Positions 1-10,235 of a stretch of 64,000 nt of DNA are shown one piece after another. How positions within the stretch are numbered: position 1 is the stretch's first letter; each line of letters starts with the position of its first letter. The DNA comes from Silene conica (Eukaryota; Streptophyta; Magnoliopsida; Caryophyllales; Caryophyllaceae), in contig CM055313.2 in assembly GCA_029255685.2 (NCBI GenBank), positions 51,926,579 through 51,990,578 on the forward strand. Reading direction: 5' to 3'. The notes beneath the pieces were generated by a model. The model was not told the DNA's origin. It did not search any database and saw only the letters and a list, made by a program, of their open reading frames with translations. Position numbers and translations under genes: made by a program.

Positions 1-197
1 GAAAGGCGTTTCCACCTCATCTTCAAAGGTTGAATACAAGTGCCTTTATTGCACGAGGTTAAGTGTTAGGAAACGGAATTGCCCCAAATACTTGACCGAT
101 CTCAAAAATGGAAAGGCAACCGCCGTAGTTTATAATTCTCGTTTACTTTCATGTTCTTTTGTTATCTTTTGTATGTCGATACAAGTTGTTGACTAAC
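1..197 (+). mobile_element. Element X, gag zinc-knuckle remnant
   Basis: The frame reading KCLYC...KRNCPKYLTDLKNGK resembles the nucleocapsid knuckle and following linker of plant Ty1/copia Gag, which binds genomic RNA in the virus-like particle. It is a broken fossil. The stretch is cut on the right by the insertion of element A, with CTAAC duplicated at 193-197 and 10231-10235. Confidence 0.6.
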
Positions 198-1686
198 TGT
201 AATAACCCGAATTATTTCTTTTAAAATATCGAACTTATGGATGAATTATAGTAAGCGATGAGTTATTTATTACGTTAGTCGCTTTATAAGCTTGCGAACA
301 CTCATGTTTAGATGAGTGTTTTAGTCTTCAGTGGGACTCGAAATGGGAACTAAGGCATTCGATAATAATAGTGGTAGTAGGGTGATAGTAGGAGTCGAAC
401 TTGGGACCTGCTGGTGTCTCGTGTTGGGCCTCGAATTGTGTGCCAATGTGAGCAGCCCATTCACGTTTCGGAAATAAATCCCTAACACCTTACCCTGCCG
501 TCATATATAGCATGATGCTACATGCTCTAAACCCTACTCAAAACACATATACAACCACCCAAAAACCTAGCCGCCATATCAGAGAAGGAAAGGAACCTGT
601 GCACGGTGGGTGTAGGCCGACGTAAGGTGGTTCGAAGTGGCCAGAGACCTGGTATGACCACCACCTTTATGATATTTTCTGGTAACTGTATAGTGTTCGT
701 CACTTTGTATATGAGTATAGCACGAGTATTTCTCTGTTGTTTTTACATATATTATACTACAATACGTAATGAACATGTGTAGGCTATAAGGAGACCGTCG
801 TTGGTTGCCTAGGGTCGTCGTAGAGGGTGGTTAAATCTGGTGTCAGGAGGTCGTGTTGCAATGTAATAATTCTGAGTTTACTCTGCGTCTTTTTATTATG
901 CGTTTCTTTATGAATCTGTAGGTTGTTTTTATGGTCTTCATGTATGGAGTTGGGGTGTGGTTGGGTGTTGTCGAGGGTGGTAGTCACGGTGGATAACGGT
1001 GGCTGGTCAAGGTGGTGTAAGGGGTTGAACAGGGGCTGTCAGGGAGTCGTTTTCTTTCTGGTTTGGGTTTCTGGGTTTTGGTCCGTGTACAGGGGGTGTT
1101 GGGGGTGGTACATCGTTGACTCGGGGGAGATCGACACGATGTTACCACCGTTTCTCTCGAGTCTGGAGTCAAGGGAAGGGTCTGGTGGTGGTGTCGGCTG
1201 TTGGTGGTGGCTTGGCTGGTGTCGAAAGTCTGTCAGAGGATGCGTGGTCAGGAGAAGGGGCGAGTAATCAGGGTTGTTTGAGTGTTTGGTTCGGATCATC
1301 GGCAGCCGGCGAGGGGGCTGCTGGTGGTTGCAGTGGTGGAGGGTGGTTCTGGGCACGGGCTGCGGTAGTTGTCGTGGTAGGTGGCGCGTGTCACGGTGGT
1401 TTCAGGGCTGTTGGTGGCGGGTTGTCGGGCTGTTGTTGTGTCGGGTGTTGTTTGGTGTTGTTTTATTATTCTTTTTATTATTATTATTATTATTAACATT
1501 ATTACTATTTTTATTATTTCTATTTTATTTGGTTTTAGAATATTTGTTATTATGATGTAATATATTATTTATGGCAAATATAATTAGTATTTATGGTATA
1601 GCATTTTATTTATGGTAAAGATTTAGATTTGAATTTCAAAACCCAAGTGTTTATTTATTTTTAGGAGTTGCTATTTTTAGAAGCTA

Positions 1687-1762
1687 CTATATTTAGAAAG
1701 TTACTATTTTGGGTAACTCGGTTGTTGGGAAGCTTTCTAAATATAGGAAGTGTCTATAAATA
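1687..1762 (+). promoter_or_regulatory. Likely element A promoter: 14-bp inverted repeat plus TATA box
   Basis: CTATATTTAGAAAG at 1687-1700 is matched perfectly by its reverse complement at 1733-1746, with a smaller GTTAC/GTAAC pair inside. TATAAATA follows at 1755-1762. The same arrangement is in the 3' LTR at 9366-9441. Its position mid-LTR fits a pol II promoter, and the inverted repeat could bind a dimeric factor. The promoter role is inferred. Confidence 0.6.
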
Positions 1763-2010
1763 GAGTGTGTACATGTATTACGAGCATTAGGAAAGTATTA
1801 ATTAAAGTAATACTTATTTAGGTGGAAGTTTCCGTGTGGAGCATTTTTAGAAGCAGTCGCGCAGTTATCATTTCTTCTGCATTTTGAGGTAGGGGAGACT
1901 TCTGATATATGATGATGTGCAAACCGTTCATAATTTTTGTTAAGCATATTTGTTATATATTATCATGTGATGTTTATACTGTGCATTTATATCATACTGT
2001 GATAACGATG

Positions 2011-2145
2011 GTGCGGAGATAATGGGTCTTGTGATTGGTGCGGAGATAATGGGTCTTGTGATTGGTGCGGAGATAATGGGTCTTGTGATTGGTGTGGAGA
2101 TAATGGGTCTTGTGATTGGTGCGGAGATATTGGGTCTTGTGATTC
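2011..2145 (+). repeat. Five 27-bp tandem units in the 5' LTR of A
   Basis: The units start GTGCGGAGATAATGGGTC and differ at a few positions. The array is open in frame as a 9-residue repeat, but this is a by-product of 27 being divisible by three. The 3' LTR carries the same five units at 9690-9824, so the array predates the insertion. Confidence 0.9.
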
Positions 2146-2554
2146 GGAGTGGAGATGATCGACTTTCTATTTTTAGTAATATGGTTTGTTTACAGTTTTA
2201 CTCTACTCAACCTCGTGGTTGACCCTGTGTATTCGTGATCACCTGTGATGAACCAATTTATTGGGGAGCAGATTGACAGGTTAAAGACTATGGGAGCTTA
2301 GGGAAGGGAGAAGCATGGACCCGGACCTGCTTAGAGTCTAGACCACGTAATAGCAGTCTATGAGTTGTACTTTTATTTTGATCAGAACAGTTTTATATTT
2401 TGGTTATGTAAGAACATGTTTTGAGTTTAAAGTTAATTTAAAGTACTGTTTATCTTCCTTTGTATCTACTGCCTCGGGAAACCGAGATGGTAACACCTTT
2501 ATTTATCTGAGGAGTCCTAGTTCAGGCCCTTAAATAAAAGGGGGTGTTTCAAAG

Positions 2555-2566
2555 TGGTATCAGAGC
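2555..2566 (+). other. Element A primer binding site
   Basis: TGGTATCAGAGC lies 3 bp after the 5' LTR. It is complementary to the 3' end of initiator methionyl tRNA, the usual minus-strand primer for this group. The 2567-3098 leader between it and the gag start shows nothing recognisable. Confidence 0.9.
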
Positions 2567-3098
2567 GAACGATCCTCAGGCCTAACCTAATGAACCCAAT
2601 GAATGTAGGAGAGTCTAAATAAAATGAACCCCGGTATAGGACTGTTAGGAGCACACTAAAGGCAAAGTATGAGTCTGGGGCCCCCTCACACCGAACCATA
2701 GGCCCTATCAGTTTTACCCGGGAACCCAGAGTGCATATACGAGAGAAAAGGGTAGAATAGGAGGTGGTGAAAGTGATAGCATACTGTGATAAGTATGTTA
2801 TGAGAATACTGAGTACAAGTGACTTATGGAAAAGCCGGAAGGGGCATGAGTATGAATGAATCTTTAATTGTTGGAAAAGGTGTATATTGATGTGACATGT
2901 TAAGTGATTTAAAACATGTTAGAAATCCTTCTTTCATCATGTCTAGTGGTATGCGGTTATGTGATCCCTGAGCCATGTTATAAAAGAAAACTACTCTATA
3001 TGATAAGTGTTTATAGATTTTGATGCTTAGGGAATATAGCCCTAAACCAAATGGGTACCCATGTACGTCGGGACTCATTTCTTTTCTTGTTTTATAGT

Positions 3099-4290
3099 AT
3101 GCCTCCGCGAAGAGATAATGCCGTTAACATCACGCAAGAGGAGTTAGACCGATTACTAGCTGAGAATGCGGCTCTAAAGGCTAAACGTATGGACTCCGCT
3201 AAGATGAGCACGATAATCGCGAGGCACCACCCCACCCAATTCACCGGGGAGGGGGAGCCTCATTTGCTGGGGGCCTGGTGCAGAGAATTCAGTAACTTAA
3301 TCGAACTGGTGGATTGCCCCGAAGAACTGAGGGTTGACCAGGCAGCCCACTATCTGAGGGGACTGGCTGGAGACTGGTGGACCGCGAATAAGGGAGAGAT
3401 CCGGGAAGCAACTACGGAGGATGGAACCGCATTTGTTCCTTGGGACGCATTCAAGGGGGTCTTGAACGAGGTGTTTCTACCAGAATTCCAAAAGAGCAAG
3501 CTGAGGGAGGAGTTCGACTCATTCAAGATGTCGGAGGACATGACCGTAGAGGCTTACTACAGGAAATTCATCCAGTTGGTGCACTATGTGGGAGACATGG
3601 GTTTCGACGATGCCATGCTAGCAATGAAATTTGAGAGAGGGTTATCAATCGCCATCAAAAAGAGACTGATTGCAGCTCCGCCCACCACAGTCCGTGACAT
3701 CTATTTAAGGGCCGGGGCGGCGGAGAGGCTTTCGGATATGATCAAAGAGGACAAGAAGTCCAAATCAGAAAAGAGGAAGGCTGAACCAGTAGCTGAGGTT
3801 TCAGGATCGAAAAAGCAAAGTAATAACAATTACAGTGGGTATTTCGGGAGTAGTGCCTCTGGTGGTGGAAGGAACCAGAGTGGGGGCAACTTCAGGAGTG
3901 GGGGTTCAGGCAGTGGTTCAGTGGGAATAGTTTGTTTCGGCTGTGGGAAGACGGGACATAAGCAGGCAGTGTGTCGTTCGTCTGGAGGGAATCAGTCCGG
4001 GGGCTATCGTACCCCTACATCCGGATACCAGGGATCTCGCACTCAGTCCTATGGTAGCAGTGGCTATCGCACACCCACGACAAACTATGGTGGGGGTGCG
4101 AAGTCGGGAGGCAGCAGCAACTATCAGAGGAACTACAACAACAATCAGAACCGATCATGCCAGAATCAGTACAATGGAAGTGAGAACAACAACAAGACGG
4201 GGACGGAAGGAAATCAGCAGGCTGGGACATCTTCTGCCAGCCAGAGAGGGGCCAAGTCCAGTGGCAAACTCTTTGCCATGGGAAAGCAGG
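3099..4290 (+). mobile_element. Element A gag region
   Basis: The reading starts [20 protein letters not shown], chosen over an in-frame upstream start because MPPRR is typical of Tekay/Del Gag. A retrotransposon Gag core follows ([12 protein letters not shown] ... [14 protein letters not shown]), then a Gly/Ser/Asn-rich linker. A CCHC knuckle [14 protein letters not shown] lies at 3933-3974. The product would form the particle and bind RNA. The reading runs on into the protease as one polyprotein. Confidence 0.88.
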
Positions 4291-4800
4291 CCGCTCAAGA
4301 GGATGCTCATGTGGTTACTGGTACTTTTCTTGTAAACTCTAGACCTACCTTTGTACTTTTCGATTCGGGTGCGACCCATTCTTTTGTGTCTAGAGAGCAT
4401 GTTAGAGTTTTGGGACTTGAGAGGTTCGACTTAGTCGCGGACTCAGTGACCATACCCTCAGGAGAGTCAATCACCTGTAGTAGAGTTTATCGAAGTGTAC
4501 CCATAAAAATCGGGGAAGCAATTTTCTATTGTGACCTCATAGAATTTCCGCTGGGGGGTTTTGAAGTGATCTTAGGGATGGACTGGTTGGGGAAGTATAG
4601 GGCTTTTATCGACTGTCATCAAAAGAAAATTTCTTTGAAGAGACCCAAGGGAGTGAGGGTGTCCTGCAAGGGGTATAGATTCAAACCAAAAATCAAATTT
4701 ATATCTGTCAATACCCTGAAGTCTAGTTTGCGGAAAGGAGAAAGCCTAATCTTGTGCCAAATGTGGGATTGTGAGGCTGAGACCCCCAAGATTAGTGAGA
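4291..4800 (+). mobile_element. Element A protease region
   Basis: The aspartic protease motif [11 protein letters not shown] has its catalytic Asp codon at 4362-4364. The later ILGMDWL block is typical of retropepsins of Ty3/gypsy elements. It would cut the Gag-Pol polyprotein. It is in frame with gag and RT. Confidence 0.88.
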
Positions 4801-4829
4801 TACCTGTAGTACGGGAGTTTGAGGGAGTA

Positions 4830-6150
4830 TTTCGAGACGACGTGTCAGGGTTACCGCCGAGGAGGGAAGTGGAATTTTCCATTGACGTAAAGCCAGGAGC
4901 GGGACCAATATCTAAATCACCGTACCGTATGGGACCGAAAGAAATGGAGGAGTTAAAGAAGCAATTGGATGAACTAGCTGAGAAAGGGTTCATCCGACCC
5001 AGTGTGTCGCCCTGGGGAGCACCTGTTTTATTTGTGAAGAAGAAGGATGGGAGTTTGAGGTTGTGTGTTGACTACCGAGAGCTGAACAATGTAACCATCA
5101 AGAACCGTTATCCTTTGCCGAGAATTGACGACTTGTTCGATCAGTTAAGTGGAGCTGGGGTTTTCTCCAAGATTGATTTGAGATCCGGGTATCATCAGTT
5201 GAGAATAAAGGATGAAGATATTCCGAAGACCGCTTTCCGAACGAGGTATGGCCACTATGAATTTGTGGTTATGCCCTTTGGATTGACTAATGCTCCAGCT
5301 GTGTTCATGGACTTGATGAACCGAGTCTTCAGCCCGTACCTGGACAAGTTTGTGGTGGTATTTATCGATGATATCCTGGTATATTCCAAGAATGCAGAAG
5401 AGCACGAAGACCATTTGAGGAAAGTACTTCAGACTTTGGAGGACATTAAGCTCAACGCTAAGTTGAGTAAGTGCGAGTTCTGGTTAGAGAAAGTGGCGTT
5501 TCTGGGGCATGTCATTTCCAAAGAAGGGGTATCTGTTGACCCTAGTAAAATCGTAGCTGTGACTAAGTGGCAAAGTCCGAAGAATGTGAGTGAGATTCGA
5601 AGCTTTCTGGGTTTAGCTGGTTATTATCGGAGATTTGTCAAAGATTTTTCAAAGATAGCGAAGCCGTTGACGTCGTTGATGAGGAAGGAGAACCGTTATA
5701 TCTGGGATGAGAGTTGTGAGAAGGCATTCCTAACCCTTAAGGAACGCCTGACCACAACTCCTATCCTGGCCTTGCCAGTTGGAAGTGATAATTTCGAAGT
5801 ATACACCGACGCTTCAAAGCATGGGTTGGGTTGTGTGCTAATGCAGAATGGGAGAGTGATCGCGTATGCTTCTCGCCAGTTGAAGACCTACGAAGAGAAT
5901 TATCTGACTTATGATTTGGAATTGGGCGCTGTGGTCTTTGCACTGAAATTGTGGCGTCATTACCTCTATGGAGCCACTTTTAAGGTGTTTTCTGATCATA
6001 AGAGCCTGAAATATATCTACACCCAGAAAGAGTTGAACATGAGGCAGAGGAGGTGGATAGAGTTGATCGGAGACTATGATATGCAGATTGTCTACCACGA
6101 GGGCAAGGCGAATGTGGTGGCCGATGCCCTAAGTAGGAAGTCAGTGCATA
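4830..6150 (+). mobile_element. Element A reverse transcriptase and RNase H region
   Basis: RT starts near the conserved linker ([20 protein letters not shown]) and contains [35 protein letters not shown] and the catalytic FIDDILVY, with Asp codons at about 5367-5372. RNase H follows with [13 protein letters not shown] and SDHKSLKY and ends at the usual ADALSRK. All core motifs are visible. The element as a whole has about one break in its coding part. Confidence 0.9.
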
Positions 6151-6229
6151 CTTGAGTTGTGCCAGATCGAGGATGAGGTTGCATGACGAATTAAGAGAGA
6201 TGGGAATTTTTATGATCCGGAAAGGGGAT

Positions 6230-7696
6230 GCCCTTGGTGATTTGACAGTGGAGCCTGAGCTGTATGGGGAGATTCGGGAATGGCAGAAGAGCGATGAGAC
6301 AATTCAAAAGTGGCGTTTAATGGTGGAAAATGGGGTTGGTGATGAGGCATCCAAGTTCAGTATTCATACCGACGGTAGTTTGAGATTCAGTGGACGTTGG
6401 TGTGTACCGAATGTTGAGGAGCTAAAGAAGAAGATCCTGACTGAAGCTCATGCTACTCCTTATTCTGTTCACCCAGGGGGTGATAAGCTGTATAAGGACC
6501 TTAAGAAGACGTTTTGGTGGCCGAATATGAAGAAGGAGGTCGCAGAATTTGTTTCCAGGTGCTTGACATGTCAGAGGGTGAAAGGGGAGCATAAGAGACC
6601 TCAAGGGAAAGTTCAACCTTTAGATGTGCCAGAGTGGAAGTGGGACAATATTTCGATGGACTTTATCGTGGGGTTGCCTCGGACTCAGAGGGGCAACAAC
6701 ATGATTTGGGTGATTGTGGATCGTTTAACTAAGTCAGCTCACTTTATTCCGATGAAAGATACCTGGAGTAAAGCTGAGTTGGCTAAGTCGTATGTTCAGA
6801 ATGTGGTCAAACTGCATGGCGTACCCAAGGATATTGTTTCAGATCGGGACTCGAGGTTTATATCCAGATTTTGGCAGGAGTTGCAGACTGCTTTGGGTAC
6901 CCAATTGAAGATGAGTACAGCTTTTCATCCGGCTACGGATGGTCAGACTGAGCGGACGATTCAGACTCTTGAGGATATGTTGAGAGCTTGTGTACTTGAG
7001 TTCGGAGGATCTTGGGAGGATCGACTGGGGTTGATCGAGTTTTCTTATAATAACAGCTACCATGCAAGCATAGGCATGGCCCCTTTCGAGGCTCTATATG
7101 AGAGGAAGTGTCGGAGCCCTGTGTGTTGGGATGATCGAGCTGATGTTGTGACTATGGGGCCAGATATGATTCAGGAGATGGTGGAGCAGGTTCAGATTAT
7201 TCGACAGAGGATGAGGGCCGCTCAGGATAGACAGAAGAGCTATGCCGATCTGAAGAGGAGCGATATTGCATTTGAGGCCGGAGAGAAAGTACTACTGAAA
7301 GTCTCTCCGATGAAGGGTGTGATGAGATTCGGCAAGCGTGGCAAACTGAGTCAGAAATTCATAGGGCCATTTGAGATCTTGGACAGAGTTGGAGAGGTGG
7401 CATATCGCTTAGCTTTGCCTCCAACCCTATCCAAGGTCCATAATGTGTTCCATGTGTCCCAGTTGAGGAAATACGTGAGTGATCCGTCACATGTGCTTCA
7501 GCATGAGGTGATTGAGGTAGATGAACAGTTGGCATACATTGAGACTCCGAAGGAAATTCTGGACAGAAAAGTACGAAAGACTCGCAATGGGGAGACGTCC
7601 TTGGTGAAGGTCTTGTGGACAAATCATAATCAGGAAGAGGCTACGTGGGAGCCTGAGGCATCCATGAGAGAGCGTTATCCGCAATTGTTTGATTGA
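6230..7696 (+). mobile_element. Element A integrase and chromodomain-like tail
   Basis: The HHCC zinc finger is visible (HATPYSVHPGG ... CLTCQRVK). The DDE core follows, with MDFIVGLP (Asp near 6659), VSDRDSRF (near 6838) and TERTIQTLEDM (near 6950), then the GPFEILDRVGEVAYRL block. The C-terminal end, about 7540-7693, reads VKVLWTNHNQEEATWEPE, which is chromodomain-like. In chromoviruses this domain is thought to steer insertion to marked chromatin. Confidence 0.88.
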
Positions 7697-7860
7697 GGTA
7701 AGTTACGCGGACGTAACTTTTGCTTTAAGGAGGGTGGAATGTAAAATTCTATGATTTAAGTTGGTTTTGTTAAAGTTTTAGTGATGTTTTGTGTTCCAAG
7801 TTCGTTCGAGTCGATCGTTTTGTCATCTGAGCGTTGTTGAACTTCGTGACGAAGTTCATT

Positions 7861-7875
7861 TTAAGGGGGGAAGAC
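7861..7875 (+). other. Element A polypurine tract
   Basis: TTAAGGGGGGAAGAC lies immediately before the 3' LTR start and fits the plus-strand primer. The 7697-7860 stretch between pol and the tract holds nothing else recognised. Confidence 0.85.
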
Positions 7876-10230
7876 TGTAATAACCCGAATTATTACTTTT
7901 AAAATATCGAACTTATGGATGAATTATAGTAAGCGATGAGTTATTTATTACGTTGGTCGCTTTATAAGCTTGCGCACACTCATGTTTAGATGAGTGTTTT
8001 AGTCTTCAGTGGGACTCGAAATGGGAACTAAGGCATTCGATAATAATAGTGGTAGTAGGGTGATAGTAGGAGTCGAACTTGGGACCTGCTGGTGTCTCGT
8101 GTTGGGCCTCGAATTGTGTGCCAATGTGAGCAGCCCATTCACGTTTCAAAAATAAATCCCTAACACCTTACCCTGCCGTCATATATAGCATGATGCTACA
8201 TGCTCTAAACCCTACTCAAAACACATATACAACCACCCAAAAACCTAGCCGCTATATCAGAGAAGGAAAGGAACCTGTGCACGGTGGGTGTAGGCCGACG
8301 TAAGGTGGTTCGAAGTGGCCAGAGACCTGGTATGACCACCACCTTTATGATATTTTCTGGTAACTGTATAGTGTTCGTCACTTTGTATATGAGTATAGCA
8401 CGAGTATTTCTCTGTTGTTTTTACATATATTATACTACAATACGTAATGAACATGTGTAGGCTATAAGGAGACCGTCGTTGGTTGCCTAGGGTCGTCGTA
8501 GAGGGTGGTTAAATCTGGTGTCAGGAGGTCGTGTTGCAATGTAATAATTCTGAGTTTACTCTGCGTCTTTTTATTATGCGTTTCTTTATGAATCTGTAGG
8601 TTGTTTTTATGGTCTTCATGTATGGAGTTGGGGTGTGGTTGGGTGTTGTCGAGGGTGGTAGTCACGGTGGATAAGGGTGGCTGGTCAAGGTGGTGTAAGG
8701 GGTTGAACAGGGGCTGTCAGGGAGTCGTTTTCTTTCTGGTTTGGGTTTCTGGGTTTTGGTCCGTGTACAGGGGGTGTTGGGGGTGGTACATCGTTGACTC
8801 GGGGGAGGTCGACACGATGTTACCACCGTGTCTCTCGAGTCTGGAGTCAAGGGAAGGGTCTGGTGGTGGTGTCGGCTGTTGGTGGTGGCTGGGCTGGTGT
8901 TGAAAGTCTGTCAAAGGATGCGTGGTCAGGAGAAGGGGCGAGTAATCAGGGTTGTTTGAGTGGTTGGTTCGGATCATCGGCAGCCGGCGAGGGGGCTGCT
9001 GGTGGTTGCAGTGGTGGAGGGTGGTTCTGGACACGGGCTGCGGTAGTTGTCGGTGGTAGGTGGCGCGTGTAACGGTGGTTTCAGGGCTGTTGGTGGTGGG
9101 TTGTCGGGCTGTTGTTGTGTCGGGTGTTGTTTGGTGTTGTTTTATTATTCTTTTTATTATTATTATTATTATTAACATTATTACTATTTTTATTATTTCT
9201 ATTTTATTTGGTTTTAGAATATTTGTTATTATGATGTAATATATTATTTATGGCAAATATAATTAGTATTTATGGTATAGCATTTTATTTATGGTAAAGA
9301 TTTAGATTTGAATTTCAAAACCCAAGTGTTTATTTATTTTTAGGAGTTGCTATTTTTAGAAGCTACTATATTTAGAAAGTTACTATTTTGGGTAACTCGG
9401 TTGTTGGGAAGCTTTCTAAATATAGGAAGTGTCTATAAATAGAGTGTGTACATGTATTACGAGCATTAGGAAAGTATTAATTAAAGTAATACTTATTTAG
9501 GTGGAAGTTTCCGTGTGGAGCATTTTTAGAAGCAGTCGCGCAGTTATCATTTCTTCTGCATTTTGAGGTAGGGGAGACTTCTGATATATGATGATGTGCA
9601 AACCGTTCATAATTTTTGTTAAGCATATTTGTTATATATTATCATGTGATGTTTATACTGTGCATTTATATCATACTGTGATAACGATGGTGCGGAGATA
9701 ATGGGTCTTGTGATTGGTGCGGAGATAATGGGTCTTGTGATTGGTGCGGAGATAATGGGTCTTGTGATTGGTGTGGAGATAATGGGTCTTGTGATTGGTG
9801 CGGAGATATTGGGTCTTGTGATTCGGAGTGGAGATGATCGACTTTCTATTTTTAGTAATATGGTTTGTTTACAGTTTTACTCTACTCAACCTCGTGGTTG
9901 ACCCTGTGTATTCGTGATCACCTGTGATGAACCAATTTATTGGGGAGCAGATTGACAGGTTAAAGACTATGGGAGCTTAGGGAAGGGAGAAGCATGGACC
10001 CGGACCTGCTTAGAGTCTAGACCACGTAATAGCAGTCTATGAGTTGTACTTTTATTTTGATCAGAACAGTTTTATATTTTGGTTATGTAAGAACATGTTT
10101 TGAGTTTAAAATTAATTTAAAGTACTGTTTATCTTCCTTTGTATCTACTGCCTCGGGAAACCGAGATGGTAACACCTTTATTTATCGGAGGAGTCCTAGT
10201 TCAGGCCCTTAAATAAAAGGGGGTGTTACA
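7876..10230 (+). repeat. Element A 3' LTR
   Basis: It matches 198-2551 over its whole length with about 20 single-base differences and one 1-bp indel, including the TATA-like region (9366-9441) and the 27-bp array (9690-9824). It ends TGTTACA and is followed by the TSD CTAAC at 10231-10235. Confidence 0.95.
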
Positions 10231-10235
10231 CTAAC

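Larger units (their letters stand above)
198..2551 (+). repeat. Element A 5' LTR
   Basis: It begins TGTAATAACCC and ends TGTTTCA; the 3' copy ends TGTTACA, the inverse of TGTAA. It holds a strongly G/T-biased stretch (about 930-1470), a short (TTA)n run near 1468-1500, a TATA-like box with an upstream 14-bp inverted repeat (1687-1762), and five 27-bp tandem units (2011-2145). Small open frames in it follow the biased composition or the tandem repeat and are not taken as genes. Confidence 0.95.
198..10230 (+). mobile_element. Element A: Ty3/gypsy chromovirus, probably Tekay/Del lineage, nearly whole
   Basis: This is a complete-length LTR element with two 2.35-kb LTRs, a 5-bp TSD (CTAAC at 193-197 and 10231-10235), an initiator-Met-tRNA type PBS, a gag-pol region and a G-rich polypurine tract. 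The lineage call rests on long LTRs, a Gag starting MPPRR, domain order Gag-PR-RT-RNase H-IN, and a chromodomain-like tail after integrase. The LTRs differ at about 19-20 of 2354 positions counted by eye (about 0.8%). That suggests roughly 0.3-0.6 million years at the usual plant LTR rates. The coding part appears to carry about one break. It is inserted in element X. Confidence 0.93.

Noticed and set aside
923-1555. Several overlapping open frames on both strands in the LTR of A (repeated at 8601-9178)
   Set aside because: They follow the G/T bias and have no start context, domain or codon signal; the frames differ between the two LTR copies.
2022-2222. Repetitive 66-residue frame MGLVIGAEI...
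   Set aside because: A by-product of the 27-bp tandem repeat.
2555-2566. tRNA gene signal at PBS sites
   Set aside because: Only the 12-13 bases complementary to a tRNA end are present; no cloverleaf around any PBS.
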